A stretch of 64,000 nt of DNA from Congeria kusceri. Lineage: Eukaryota > Mollusca > Bivalvia > Myida > Dreissenidae. Every line of letters begins with the position of its first letter. The stretch's first letter is position 1. Of the stretch, positions 12,155 to 23,777 are shown piece after piece. Made by a program: the position numbers and the translations under genes. Location of the stretch: positions 20,231,105 through 20,295,104 of the forward strand of contig CM051030.1 of the NCBI GenBank assembly GCA_027627225.1, read 5' to 3'. The notes below the pieces were generated by a model that did no database searches, was not told the DNA's origin, and saw only the letters and a list, made by a program, of their open reading frames with translations.

Positions 12155-12252
12155 GCGATGCAACGTACATTAACACAAAGTTTGTACACGCTGATGAAGA
12201 ATGCAGTTTATACGTCAGGAATATAAATCACGTGTATTTCAATACAGAATAA
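12155..12252 (+). pseudogene. Candidate cytoplasmic-tail exon of the decayed receptor
   Basis: A strong acceptor (TTTGTTTCCTCTAG) opens a 32-codon phase-1 frame ending in TAA. It contains GDATYINTKFVHADEE and SLYVRNINHVYFNTE with three tyrosines. Phase 1 matches the donor of the TM exon at 9028, and an acidic Tyr-rich stretch suits a signalling tail. No homologue is recognised, and 32 open codons can arise by chance, so this is tentative. Confidence 0.3.
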
Positions 12253-12324
12253 TTTGTGTTCGAATTAACGTGAATCTTTTGGATTTAAATATTCTACAGT
12301 GAATGTTCTCATGCATATAAAATA

Positions 12325-13840
12325 AATTCACTCTGCCGAGACTGCTTTACTCAAAGTCCTGATTGACATGCTCCAGTCTTTAGACCACAATAAGGCTACT
12401 ATCCTGGTATTACTGGACCTGTCTGCTGCCTTTGATACCATCGATCATGGCACACTGCTCCATCGCCTAGAACATGATTTTGGAATAGCGGGTAAGCCAC
12501 TTGCCTGGACGACATCCTATCTAAGTGATCGTTATCAAACTGTGTGCATTGATGGCAAACTTTCTAATCCAGTGCTCATGAAATACAGTGTACCGCAGGG
12601 ATTGGTGTTAGGGCCTAAAAACTACATCATGTACACCAAATCAGTAGGTGCAATCTGTAGAAACCATGAACTAAACCATCATTTCTATGCAGACGATTCC
12701 CAGCTATACCTATCATTTGAACCTGTAGATGTTATTTCACAAGTTGAAGTTATACAGCGCGTAGAAGCCTGTCTCAATGATATTGTCTCTTGGATGCACC
12801 ACAATATGCTAAAACTTAATGCCGACAAAACGGAACGTATACTGTTCAGCACAAAGCGCAATGCGGAGCATATATCGGAAGTGACTATTAAAGTGGGAGA
12901 TTCGGAGATAAAATTATCTTCATGCGTTCGAAATCTGGGGGCCTTTCTCGATTCCAAGATGGACATGGAACAACATGTGAATTCTGTGTGCAGGTCTTGT
13001 TATGCCCAGTTGCGACAAATAGGTCATATAAGAGAATATCTTACAATCAATGCAACCAAAACTCTTGTTAATTCCCTTGTAACATCCAGACTTGACTACT
13101 GTAATGCCTTGCTTAGTGGTCTACCTAAGACAACATTAAACAAACTACAAACGGTCCAAAATACTACAGCCCGTATCATCACGAGGATTTCTCGTTTCAA
13201 CCACATTACACCTGCATTAAAGGAGCTTCACTGGCTCCCAGTAAAACACCGGATTGAATTTAAAATACTGACGAACACTTATAAAGCCTTAAATGACAAG
13301 TCTCCATGCTATGTCAAAGACATGTTAAAGGTATATAAACCACAGCGTGTCTTACGCTCTCAAAGTTACTTTCTGACTCTCGTGGTTCCAAGATCCCGTA
13401 CAGTCGCATACGGTGACCGTAGCTTTGCAACTACAGCTCCTATGTGGAATGCGCTTCCAATCGGAATCCGGAACTCCGATACGCTTGACGCTTTTAAAAG
13501 ATCTCTGAAAACCCATTTCTTTTTAAAGATATATTGTTCCTGATGTTTATTTTAAAATGGAAGATTACCTGTGTAATATCTTATTGTGACAGTTTGTTTC
13601 CCCTCTCTTATTTGATTTTATAAGGCACGTGAATTTCAGCTTTAGTCCTCATGATAATAATATGTCTTAGTTTTTCCTGTTGTTTTATCTTTTAACACTT
13701 TATATTTCAATGTTGATACATATATTGTTCCTTTTAGATGTGTATATGTTTTTTTTATATACTTGTAAAGCACTTTTGAACGTATTTTATATATGAAAAG
13801 AGTGCTATATAAATTTGGTATAATAATAATAATAATATCA
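12325..13840 (+). mobile_element. 5'-truncated LINE (L2/CR1/Rex1-type) insertion
   Basis: The element starts inside the reverse transcriptase (HSAETALLKV is the usual HSTETALLKV motif) and runs through the C-terminus. A short 3' UTR ends GTGCTATATAAATTTGGTAT followed by an (ATA)n tail at about 13820-13840. 5' truncation with a microsatellite-like 3' tail is typical of LINEs of this group. Missing: ORF1, the endonuclease and the first RT motifs. Confidence 0.85.
12329..13543 (+). CDS. Reverse transcriptase C-terminal two-thirds (truncated LINE ORF2)
   Basis: About 404 open codons; the first Met is at 12368. Motifs in order: LVLLDLSAAFDTIDH (RT palm Asp), YLSDRYQTV, VPQGLVLGP (normally VPQGSVLGP, so Ser to Leu), HHFYADDSQLYLS with the catalytic YADD intact, LKLNADKTE, NLGAFLDSKM, then the thumb and C-terminal part with RLDYCNALLSGLP, HWLPVKHRIEFKILT and PMWNALPIGIRN. 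It would copy LINE RNA at a nicked target, but with no endonuclease domain it is dead on arrival. The open frame despite truncation points to a recent insertion. Clade (L2, CR1 or Rex1) is not certain. Confidence 0.85.
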   Translation, partial: HSAETALLKVLIDMLQSLDHNKATILVLLDLSAAFDTIDHGTLLHRLEHDFGIAGKPLAWTTSYLSDRYQTVCIDGKLSNPVLMKYSVPQGLVLGPKNYIMYTKSVGAICRNHELNHHFYADDSQLYLSFEPVDVISQVEVIQRVEACLNDIVSWMHHNMLKLNADKTERILFSTKRNAEHISEVTIKVGDSEIKLSSCVRNLGAFLDSKMDMEQHVNSVCRSCYAQLRQIGHIREYLTINATKTLVNSLVTSRLDYCNALLSGLPKTTLNKLQTVQNTTARIITRISRFNHITPALKELHWLPVKHRIEFKILTNTYKALNDKSPCYVKDMLKVYKPQRVLRSQSYFLTLVVPRSRTVAYGDRSFATTAPMWNALPIGIRNSDTLDAFKRSLKTHFFLKIYCS

Positions 13841-13844
13841 ACAA

Positions 13845-14766
13845 CCTATTTATAACTTCATGTACTGTATTGCTCTAACCATATATTGTGTTCATATAAA
13901 TGTATGGCCGCTGCATTTTCTTGTTACGTGTTTTATTATAATATTGATTGTGAATGTATTTGATATATATACTATAAAAATATATTTTCTATTATTTTAT
14001 TATGTGCGTTCCATTTTAACAATACGTGTCTCAATGCGCCTAGATTTTCTGAACAAATGGAATATGTTTCTATGATCATAGTGTCCCAAACAGGAAATGA
14101 TATACCGTATTTTAATCCATATTTATACAGGTTTATGCCGAACGGATCCGTAATGTGGACAAAGAATGCAAGAATGACATCCCTTGAGTGAAGCAAAAAT
14201 GATTTGATAGCATATATGTATACCCCTTACTATGAGTTATTGAACAAAACATTGGTACATAAATAATATTTGTATTCGAACAGGAAGTTAGTTTTCATTT
14301 TTTAAACCCATGAATGAGAATTATGTTTGATATAATTTTATGCTATTTTGCCACAACGTATATATATGTGTTTCAGTTACGTCAATGAATCAGGACAATT
14401 CTATGAAACGCTGGCATTATTATAATTGACCAATGGCTGCAGTTTCATTGAAAGGAGGTAATACAAATACAATGTACTTACTGGAGCGTTGTATTTTATT
14501 CGGTGCTTTTCAACGCAAAGGCATGACCACGTTTATGCGGCAAAAAGGCACACTTGCCTCACATTAATAATATTAATATACCGGTACGTTGCATAGAGTG
14601 ACAATGTTATTATACCATTTCGCAATAAAGTTTAAAGTTCCGTCTGTCTGAATGTCTGACATTTTGTTTTAGAAACAAGATGTTTTTACAGTTTAATCTG
14701 TAGCTTTCAATGACAAACTGTCAAATAATAATGGCTTTACTGTATTAAAGTTGTTAATATTTACAG
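13845..14766. other. No gene recognised
   Basis: Very AT-rich sequence with only short frames. A short local AT-rich palindrome (TTAATAATATTAATA) lies at about 14564-14580. Confidence 0.5.
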
Positions 14767-14825
14767 AATCTACAGGCTCCTCCGAAACCCCTGCCCAAAA
14801 TATAGATGCACCTATAAAGAAATAA
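14767..14825 (+). pseudogene. Candidate terminal tail exon of the decayed receptor
   Basis: The acceptor AATATTTACAG is followed by a phase-1 frame STGSSETPAQNIDAPIKK and a TAA. It is Ser/Thr/Pro-rich with no tyrosine. Phase matches the receptor tail exons. Only about 18 codons, so support is weak. Confidence 0.22.
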
Positions 14826-15006
14826 CTAAGAGCAATTGCAGATGGATGTTAGGGCATTATCCTAGTGGAGTTATTGTAACTACTTGCACAGAGTTTAGAG
14901 CTTTTAAATTATTTGTTAGAATTCAGCAGACATAATTGTGTGTTTGCCATCTCAAAAAACTAAAACCAAGTTGTCTTTTTAAACTTAAAATAACAAGCAA
15001 CATAAG

Positions 15007-15895
15007 TACGAGGGTAGAGCCAAAAAGTTCTCGGAATGTGTCTGTCAAACCTTTAATGGACGTTATATGTCTTGCATATTTCCCAATCACTTAAATTGAT
15101 ATCGGAACAATTTTGTAATATAATATAATTGCCATAATTATGAAACGTTCGATATCATAACGGTTGTGTCGTGCGACCCTAGCAACCACGGAGCACGTCA
15201 AACTAAAATGTCAATCTACTAAACATACATGACGATTTCGCGCAAAATAGCGCATAAAAATTCTCCGAAATTTGACGTCCGTTTCTTTTACGTCATATTT
15301 TAATACTGACGGTTTTATTGACGTCATTTCCACAAACAAGTCTATAGCAAGTTTTCAAAGATCACGTAGCTGTTGGAATCCACGTGGACAGTGGTGCTGC
15401 CCGAATATGCGGAAGAACTAACAGCAATTAAGTTTTGCGTCCGGCACGGGCTTTCATCGTTCCAGACTATTCAAGAACTGAAAAGGCTGGCATGGCACGA
15501 CATAAAGAAAACTGCAGTCTACACGTGGCACATGCCTTTTAGACAAGGCCGACTGAGTGTAGAAAATGATGATCGGACCGCCGACCATTGAAAATTGAAG
15601 AAACGTTGGTGACGTAAATTAAAAGTTTCGTTGAATAAGATCGATAGCGCTCAATCGGAGACATTGCAGAGGCTGTGAATACATCATATGGGAGTGTGCA
15701 GACTATATTGCACGAACATGTAGGCATGAGACGGTTGTGTGTGAGATGAGTGCCACGTATTTTGAAGAATTCGGAGAAAGAAAAACGAGTAAACGTTTCA
15801 AAGCAATTTCTAAGACGTGTGCACCGGGCAGGAAGACGTTTATGAACAGAATGATAACATGTGACGAAGCCTGGTTGTGGTTGTTTGCCATATCT
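15007..15895 (+). mobile_element. Mariner-like transposon, right end missing
   Basis: The left end begins TACGAGGGTAGAGCC then AAAAAGTTCTCGG, a typical mariner-type terminus. A degenerate transposase follows from 15373. No matching inverted repeat was found on the right, so the element is truncated near 15895, just after the first catalytic Asp region. Confidence 0.65.
15373..15892 (+). pseudogene. Mariner transposase N-terminal two-thirds, with frameshifts
   Basis: Reads ELTAIKFCVRHGLSSFQTIQE, then TWHMPFRQGRLSVENDDRT, the mariner HTH region (IKFCVKLG..., W...F..GR.S.EDD.R). After a TGA and frame changes it gives RSIAIGDIAEAVNTSYGSV, QTILHEHVGMRRLCVR, VPRILKNSEKEKRVNVSKQF and MNRMITCDEAWL. 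The latter holds the first catalytic Asp (usual form VTGDETW). The rest (HDNAP block) is absent. It belongs to a different copy from the element at 10.2 kb, as the protein and end sequences differ. Confidence 0.75.
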
Positions 15896-18800
15896 TGAAT
15901 AACATGTTGGTTGATTTGTTACACATAGGTGAATTCACAGCTCCGTAGCTATGGCTACAGCTACCTTCCCAAACTTCGGGTAATTTTCAAAACAGGTATC
16001 GCGGAAAACTACTTCTTTTCGTTGCAGGCAACGAGTCAGTAAATCGAAACCTGAAAGTTAATTTGTTCAGAACAAATGTGTTAGAATCAGTTGTTAGTGG
16101 ATGATCAGAATTTATGGCCTAAGTCTAGTTTAGCAGACCTTTACGTTATTATGCGCATGCGTCACAGTTACTATGCTTGACTTGTTTTAGTGTAGATGAC
16201 CGCCATTTTGTATTTGATTCGTAGTGATTTTAATACGATAATACGGAGGGAAATGACGTGAAATCAAAAGCCACACGGCGTTTGAATGTTATTAAGCGTG
16301 GGTGTGGGGACATTTAAATTTGCCTTGGGGTTAACTGTAATATTGAAGTTTTCCTAGCTGGATCTTGGAAACTTGCGGGTGATAGAAGCTTCAAAGGCTT
16401 CAAAGGCTGGTTTTAATATTTCTTTTTTTTTCTAATGTTTTTTGTTAATAAATAATTGTAATTGTCAGTGCAGGGGAATAATTCGTTTGTTATATTATTT
16501 TAAAATTAGGTTTAGCTTTTGTAATTTTTTCACTGTCTTTTTGACAACAATTTTTCAAATGACGTCCGATCTCATAGAACGGCATTAAATTGGAAAAATA
16601 ATGAAATATGCGTTAATATTTTGTGAAATATTTCACAGAATATTAATATAACTTGTTGAAACAAGCACACATTTTGGGTCATGTTTGCATTTTTTGCCCG
16701 ATTTTTCAAAATCGCAACGCATCCGCGCGGCTCTCTAGATATATACGTGACGTTTCTCGTACTTGCTTCTAGTTACGTAAAAAATACGTATTATTTCCGG
16801 GATCCGCTAAAATAGAAGAGGTCCGAATTCATTATAGCTACACATAACTAAATTCACATTGTTCATATTCAGAGTTTCTTAACTGTGGCAGTTAAATATT
16901 TTTTGCTAACGGAAATAGGCACTCCAAGTATACAATTCGTCAAATACCGAATCTGCATTGAGTGTAAGTATTTATTTATAGAACATGACACATTTATGGA
17001 TATATTTCTTTCTTAATGTTCCAAGGTTCAATATGTATATTTACTCAGTGAACATGTATATTAGAGTGAACTGCTAGATCAGTCCCCATTAGTATTTTGA
17101 AAAGAAGGAATAATACCGGAAACCAATATGATCTTTTTTTCCCATTCACTGGTATAGATTTCGCATGGTGAGTGACAGTGTAATTTTTAATATGTGAAAA
17201 GCGTCCTACGCTCCAAAAATAAAGAATACTTTTAAAATGCATGGATTCAAACATTGAAGTTAGATACCAGTAAATTGTCGGGAATCACACGGTCGTTCCA
17301 TTCGAAAGTAGGTCATATAACAAAAAGTTCGTTTTGTCTTCTCTTAAAAGAGGCATTTTTCATCGGGTATTCTCTTTTACATGGCTATTGTTTTTGTAAA
17401 TTTATAACCTTTAAAAACAACTTGGGCTGGCACTTAAGTGGCTTTTTTTTAACATAAACTCACCATGTAGTTGTTTGACTAAAGCAATGTAATTTATATC
17501 GTAATTTGAATGTTTATTGCGATTTTTAACTTGAAAAACTTGTTTTTCGTATAAAAAAAAAAAAAAAAAAAAAATTACAAATTCGCGTTACAACACATCA
17601 AATCATGTTTCAACCAAAAAATGTTCCCGTTTTATATAGTAGATGTACAAATGTATATCTACTGCATTGAAGTATGTTCAAATGTACTTATGACTGTGGC
17701 AATTTAATCATGTAAATCCTAGGTACATGTACATAGTTTGGCTGACTAGTGCTCCATTAACAATCAAAGCACTGAACATACAAGCCAAAGTAGCTTATCA
17801 TGTGTCATCATTAACATGTTTTTAAAGCATTTTTACATCGTAGATCGATCTGCATGCGTAGCACAAATAGGTTAATTCTTATGTAGAAACGGTTGTGTCT
17901 TAATATTAAACGTTTGTGTTCTTAAAGGTATTATACAAGTAAATAGTTGAGAATCCACTTCCCGTTTATTAAATAGTTCATATTTGCTTTTATTAAAAGA
18001 GGCATTTTTCAAAAACGTATTCTAGTTTACATGGTAATTTTATCTACATGTCCCCTGTGTGTTTTGGTGTATCGTGGCACCAAATTTATTGCAATTTAAA
18101 TGTTCTGCAGCTTTTGAATTATTCCTGATTTTGTCGAAATCGCGATTACAGTCTTTGTTTCTTAGGGTGACTTACTACAGGTGAGATTTACTCTCTTAGC
18201 AGTCGCTTAACATAAATTTATTTCGTTTTAAATTTTGAATTAAATACGTATCTTTCCAAAGAGATCCGACTCGCAACATTTGAAATAATGTAGAGTAGCG
18301 AACTATGTCATATGCTTTTGCTATTGAATAATGACGTCACGTCATACGTTAATAAACAACTTTTTTTTCAGGAGTACACTATTAAATAGAACATTGTTAT
18401 ATTATGACGTGGTGATGACATTGGACGTGAATAAATATTTACCTTTCGATCTGGATATTTTATAAGGAACATTTTTGTAACAAACTGTAGATGCTTACCC
18501 GTGCGGATGGAATTGTGCACGAACAGCTTGAGCAGCTTGCCGTCTTCGAATGATAGTCGTGGAGCCAAAACCAAAACTTATGAGTTTAATCAATGTATAA
18601 ATATATAAAACACAATATATAGCCTAAACCGGTGGCGGCAATTCATTTATTTGTAACATGGGTATCTATGAAGTCTTCAAAACGACTGTGGACGAGTTCT
18701 TCTCGGACAATTCGGGAACAAAACCGTGTATGAAAACCATAGTCGTCGACAAGCAGCAACGGCAGTTTTTATTTGATAAGAATTATACAAGGCAATTAAA

Positions 18801-18990
18801 TGTTAATCGAAGCAGTTCAGCACTGATGAAGTAGACTACACAAATGTACACAAATCGTTTCTCATTGGTGATGGTCTTGTAGTCATGCAATACTACATAG
18901 ATACGGTATGCACCCAAACAGGAAGGGATCCAATATCCTAGTACGTAGCATGAATGTCTACGTGCCAATCATTAAACCCCGACTGCCGAG
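15896..18990. other. No gene recognised; repeat debris
   Basis: 15920-16870 has weak inverted similarity between its ends (GTGAATT..GTAGCTA near 15930 and its reverse complement near 16830-16860), perhaps a MITE. A poly(A) run lies at 17551-17573. 17250-18650 has only short chance frames. 18659-18833 is an open frame starting ATGGGTATCTATGAAGTC that I could not assign. Confidence 0.4.
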
Positions 18991-19307
18991 ATCCAGGTCT
19001 GGAAGTCAACAGAACCGCAGCAACCAGCCTATCCTCGTTTATCTATGCAGACCTGGTGTTAATTCAAACAAGCGTCGCCATGAAAGCTACAACAACTACG
19101 TCACAAGCGGATCAGAATGGCCTAGGATATGGAAGTACGCGGCAGTATCCGGGATATCTGAACAATATACATCCCTCGGTAAACATATTTTGTAACGGAA
19201 AATCAGCGGATCCCGTTTCATCGCTGGAGCAGAGCACCGAAAGTGGACTTCATATATTCAAAGGCAGTTATGCAGCGTATCAGTTTACCAGAAGTGACTA
19301 TTACTAA
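18991..19307 (+). pseudogene. Unassigned coding-like stretch; possible receptor tail exon
   Basis: About 105 open codons ending in TAA, composition unlike its AT-rich surroundings. It contains EVNRTAATSLSSFIYADLVL, TTTTSQADQNGLGYGSTRQY and GYLNNIHPSVN, ending FTRSDYY. The FIYADL piece is a YxxL motif, and EVNRTA...IYADL is loosely like LNRSTQ...EYEMI in the last exon of the intact receptor. A possible phase-1 acceptor (CCGAG/AT) has a poor pyrimidine tract. It may be the terminal tail exon of the decayed paralogue, or part of another gene. Confidence 0.3.
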
Positions 19308-20640
19308 GGAGATGACAGGTGCGACCCGTTATATAGCGTATTCACTCGGCCAAAGGCCTCGGGTACACTAACTGGACTGGATGGAGCTATCCTTGTGGCA
19401 CGGTTCGTCGGTATACAGAGTCTTCTTTAAACATTTCAACGTGAAAAATCACTCAACAGAAAACTGCAGGAGACCTTATTAGGGTAAGATGACAGTCACG
19501 CACATGCTTTTTGAATGGTGATAGACTTACAATATTTAATTAAATGTGTTTAAACTGTAGTTGCTTTAATTGTATTTGTGAAAATATGTATACTATAATT
19601 ATTATAAGGATAGCAGCTTTACAAATGTAAATACGCAAGACGTTTATTCGCGTAATTTAATACCAAATATGAAGCAAATAAATTTAATTAGTAATTTTCC
19701 TTTTATCGGTAAAGGTCTCCATGTAGTCAACGTAAATGGTCAACATGTTTATCAGAATATGACGAAATTAAATGCTATATATTATCTGAAGCAAATTCAA
19801 TATATTTTGTCAGAAAATACGTCTGATAAATGTATAAGGATACGTTTTTGAATGCAAGGACAGAAAAGGCACAAACGGTGGCGTTATTTAATTATACATA
19901 AGATAGAGTATCTCATATAAACGAAAACATGATATGAACAGTAAAATACAGTTGACAAAACACTCTTGGGGTACCATATTGTAGGAGACATAAATGTTAA
20001 TTATTTACTTGAATATCGGTCATTTAAGACTTCAGCAAGGCAAGACTGTATTACAAAATAAGGGCTTAGCTCGGCTCATTGATAGTCCAACTACAGTAAC
20101 AGCATTACAGGAAATGATAACCTAAGATCATCTGCTATACAATATATTGTTCATATTCGTTACAAAACGCAGTGCAAAAAGCATTCCTTTGTATTTTACA
20201 GCATATACGTATGGATTGTTTACCCGAACATATACGTAAATCGAATACTGAAATGATGCTTAAAACCTGTTCTAAAAAGTTTCTGCCTGATTATCAGTTG
20301 AACGCTATTTTATAAATGGAATCTTGGCTTGAATTTAATTGTGTAATATAAATTACAGGTATGTATAGTTGTGTGACTGTTGCTTATTTAAATTTTAATT
20401 GTGTTGTATCAGTCTATTAATAGTGTGTTAAATGCTATGCAATAAACGGACAATGTACACTGAACAACTTGTCTAATTGGTCGCTAGATAAAATATGAAA
20501 TAATAAAATATGAAATACAATACGTTATTATCAAAAACAAAATCATCGCCAATCGTTCACAGTAATGTGGATAGAAAAATATCACAAGTCACGCGAGTTC
20601 CTCTGTTGTATCTTGACTGACCTTTGAATTCCAAATTCAC
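19308..20640. other. No gene recognised
   Basis: AT-rich. Short in-frame bits (19669-19851; about 20210-20300) hint at transposon remnants but carry no diagnostic motif. Confidence 0.4.
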
Positions 20641-20659
20641 ACATTATCAATACCTTTTA

Positions 20660-21345
20660 TTACCACCGTCAGATGCAATTACAGCCTGGCATCGAGATCG
20701 CATAGAAACGATGTACCGTTGGATCGAGCGTTGGGTGATGTTGTCCCACTCCTGCATAGCAAGACGCTGGACAGATCCCAACATAGCTTTGTCCAGCATG
20801 GATCGATTGCCAATAAAATTTGGCAGAAGTGATACACATTATGTGACGGTGTGTCGCGCGCAAGAACCACGTCCCTAGGTACAAGGTCAAGGTCACAATT
20901 CAAGGGCAAATGTCAAATTCAAGAAATCAATCCTTACGACATTGTTCGGAGCATAACTTTGTCCAGCGTAGATGGATTTTCAAATAACTTGGCATTAATG
21001 ATAAGCATGGTCAGCCGGAGTGTCATGCGCAAAAGCTAGGTACCTAGGTCAAAGATCAAGGTCATAATTCAAGGTCAAATGTAAGAAATCAATCCTTACC
21101 ACTTTGTCCGGAGCATATCTTTGTCAAGCATTGATGGATTTTTAAATAACAGAAGGATAAGCATGGTGAGTCAGAGTGTCGCGTGAATTAACCAGATCCG
21201 TAGGTCCAAGGTCAAGGTCACAATTCAAGGTCATATGTCAATATAAAATATAAGTCCTTACCAATTTGTCCTGAGCATATATATCTTTGTCCAGCATGGA
21301 TGAATATTTTCACTGTAGTCAAACCTTTATCCATAAAATTGCTCC
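20660..21345 (+). repeat. Bivalve ~160-bp tandem repeat (BIV160-like), about 4 units
   Basis: Units share AAGGTCAAGGTCACAATTCA, TTTGTCCGGAGCATAACTTT, GTCCAGCATGGATGGATTTT and a GTGTCGCGCGCAAGAACC block. Anchors near 20879, 21046 and 21203 give steps of 167 and 157. This matches the widespread bivalve repeat often linked to Pearl/Helitron-like elements. The array ends in a CTCCTTTGACGGGCGTTTCT module and then an (ATT)n run. The overlapping short frames are not genes. Confidence 0.8.
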
Positions 21346-21374
21346 TTTGACGGGCGTTTCTTTGTGACAATGGC

Positions 21375-21378
<4 letters not shown>

Positions 21379-21436
<58 letters not shown>

Positions 21437-21438
21437 GT
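21379..21438 (+). repeat. (ATT)n microsatellite
   Basis: About 19 perfect ATT units directly after the 3' module of the 160-bp array. Confidence 0.95.
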
Positions 21439-22389
21439 GCTAATATTATTTTGTACTGTTTGCTAACCTCGGATCACCAACAAAATCTTATCATTTGTTT
21501 ATGTCCCATTTCAATTTCTCAAAAACAATAACTCGTAAATCCATTTATTAAGATGCTTACTAACTAACAACAATAATACAATGCCGACAAAGACTCAACG
21601 TCCTTCGGGTTAATGTTTTGATTTGACACATCGAGTGATATGATATTGATCACAATTTAACATTAATTAATTATAACTTTCATCAACCAAAAGACATTTA
21701 AACGACCATTGTTTACAACTTATCTCTCAAGTAGTAAAACATAATTGTGTTGGGTGACCATTGAATACGGTTACTATGTACTATTTGAATTAGTTGTCAT
21801 CGTTTTGTTTTCAAATTACAGATGCGGTAATATAAGTTACCAAATAATGCAATGCGATACATACGTGTTAGATTGAAACTTTATTTTCAACAATCCATGT
21901 ACTCTTGAGTAATATTTATTTGATTGTTATTTCTTCTGTGCACACCAACGATAACAATGCATTTGTTTGCGTGAATACGTGATTTGATTTAAAAGGCAAA
22001 GTATGAATTTTTTTAAAACTCGACGTTCTCAAATGATGTAAATCACCAAGTACATCGTGCGATTTTATTGGCCTGGCACTAATGAATATCCCGTTTATAT
22101 TCGTAAACGTATTTTAGGCTATTCTAACCCGACAGGAGACTCAGACACGAATATGTATTGATTGAATCCTTACTCCGGTAGAGTTGATACTCTAGTAACA
22201 GTGGTAAGTACGCAAAGTTTGTACCCCAGAACAGGCACTTTGAATGTTTTTAAAACGTCATGACACGAAAACAACCTCGATTTTGACACACAAGACAGCT
22301 GCACCGCGCTTTTCTTCCTGACGCTTGGTAATAGTTGCTTTTGTAATATGACTATAAAATCCATGCTTTACACGCTGCATACATGCTAA

Positions 22390-22512
22390 GCCGATATAAA
22401 TAGAACAGTTGAGCGCTACTGGAGATTAAGGAGTGCCAGGTCAATACGTCCGCACTTTACAAAGGAAGACACTCAACACAGGCCAGGCAGATTCGACTAC
22501 GCGAAAGTAAGA
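22390..22512 (+). promoter_or_regulatory. TATA box with possible first exon inside the repeat arm
   Basis: GATATAAATAG (TATAAA at 22395-22400) is followed ~110 bp later by CGCGAAA/GTAAGAAG, a good 5' splice site. The same block is kept in the right arm (complement, about 36780-36920). This looks like a promoter and non-coding first exon carried by the repeat. Inference only. Confidence 0.3.
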
Positions 22513-22977
22513 AGTGCCGTTTTGAATATCTTTTAAATTGTCAAATGGTAATCATGACGATAATGAATTTGATTCAAATATGACATGTTTGGAAAACGTA
22601 AGTTAACAAATTTCAATGTACGATCAAACTTTAATCTTTCACGCGGAAGTAAATGCAATAGTTCCTTGTGCGGCGTTGATGAAAATGAATCAATTGGATC
22701 ACAAGGCGAGCCAAGAACAAATAGTATTATCTATAACCGATTAATTCATCTCGTTATAGCCGACTCCTGTTAACGTTATTTGTTGAGTGTGGCATGACTA
22801 TTGTTGTTACTTAATTATTATTAACTTGGCCATAATAATCATTATTACAATAATAATAAAGTACAAAATGGAAATCGCAGTTTACCGATACTTACGCAGA
22901 ACAGATACATGTATCAATAGCGGTCGGTTACACTCCAGTAATCATATCTGAAAATTGCACCTAATAATTATCAGATT

Positions 22978-23040
22978 TGATAGCCTAGTGGTTAGCGCGT
23001 ATTAATGCCGTTCGCAAATTGTGCCACCAAAGTTCATGAT
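22978..23040 (+). repeat. tRNA-like SINE remnant inside the left arm
   Basis: GATAGCCTAGTGGTTAGCGC resembles an A box in tRNA context, and GTTCATGATGG is a weak B box. The right arm carries the same block (complement, about 36270-36330). Too degraded for a functional tRNA. Confidence 0.35.
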
Positions 23041-23133
23041 GGTTTATTATCCAATGCTCGATCATTGTGGTTTATATTACGAGGTGGATCGATTTCTAAC
23101 AATAACACGTAAAAGACCAAAGGAATGATATTT

Positions 23134-23479
23134 CGAATATCTCATCGAGAATTGACGGGATTTAATATGGCTGCGCCCAGCAATATCATCTCGCTGACTT
23201 GCCACACACACTCTAACCGTAAACGTTCCGGTATTTCTGTTGATCTGTCGACAGGTGTGAGGAGTACTTGAGAACCTACAGTGTACCAGACATTACGTTG
23301 AAATCTCGAATATCTCAGCGAGAATTGACGGGATTCAATATGGCTGCGCCCAGCAATATCATCTCGTTGACTTGCCACACACACTCTAACCGTAAACGTT
23401 CCGGTATTTCTGTTGATCTGTCGACAGGTGTGAGGAGTACTTGAGAACCTACAGTGTACCAGAAATTACGTTGAATAGC
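23134..23479 (+). repeat. 173-bp tandem duplication within the left arm
   Basis: CGAATATCTCA at 23134 and 23307 start two near-identical copies. Each includes GGCTGCGCCCAGCAATATCA and GTTGATCTGTCGACAGGTGT. The right arm has one copy, so the duplication followed the split of the arms, or was lost on the right. Confidence 0.9.
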
Positions 23480-23777
23480 TCGCTCTGCCTGCCAAACGAT
23501 GTCCGAACTTCGCTACCTTTGCAACATGCGTCATTTGCCAGGATTGAATTTAAGGATTCGGCTTTACGTACAACAGCCTGACAGGCTATCTTTTCTGGAT
23601 GCAGTTATTCACCTTAATCGATCCACCTACAGTTAACAAGCTAAATATACCCTTCTTTTTAGGGGTAACTTGTTATGCGTGTAAGCCTTGTATGGCTATT
23701 TCTGTTTTGACATTTGTTCGCAAAGCAACCCGTTTATCCAGCCTTAAATTAGCTAGATATTGACCTGACATATACAG

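Larger units (their letters stand above)
21886..23777 (+). repeat. Long inverted repeat, left arm
   Basis: Matches the reverse complement of 35698-37428 from TTCAACAA..TACTCTTGAGTAAT at the outer end to TTGACCTGACATATACAG at the inner end. Identity is about 95% by eye; the 189-bp frame at 22585 differs at 5 bases. The left arm is longer because a 173-bp segment is tandemly doubled at 23134. It carries a TATA box with a possible first exon, and a tRNA-like SINE remnant. No transposase or RT was recognised. It may be one unknown element inserted twice, or a segmental inverted duplication. Confidence 0.85.

Noticed and set aside
15920..16870. MITE bounded by weak inverted GTGAATT/GTAGCTA ends
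   Set aside because: End similarity is patchy and no target duplication was found.
18659..18833. Open frame starting MGIYEVFKTTVDEFF with IVVDKQQRQ, thought to resemble ZSWIM/Mutator-type proteins
   Set aside because: Only a faint DK-type motif. No SWIM zinc finger or catalytic residues follow, so the similarity is not defensible.
22585..22773. 62-codon frame conserved in both inverted-repeat arms
   Set aside because: Conservation comes from the recent duplication. Four of five base differences change residues, so no protein constraint is seen.
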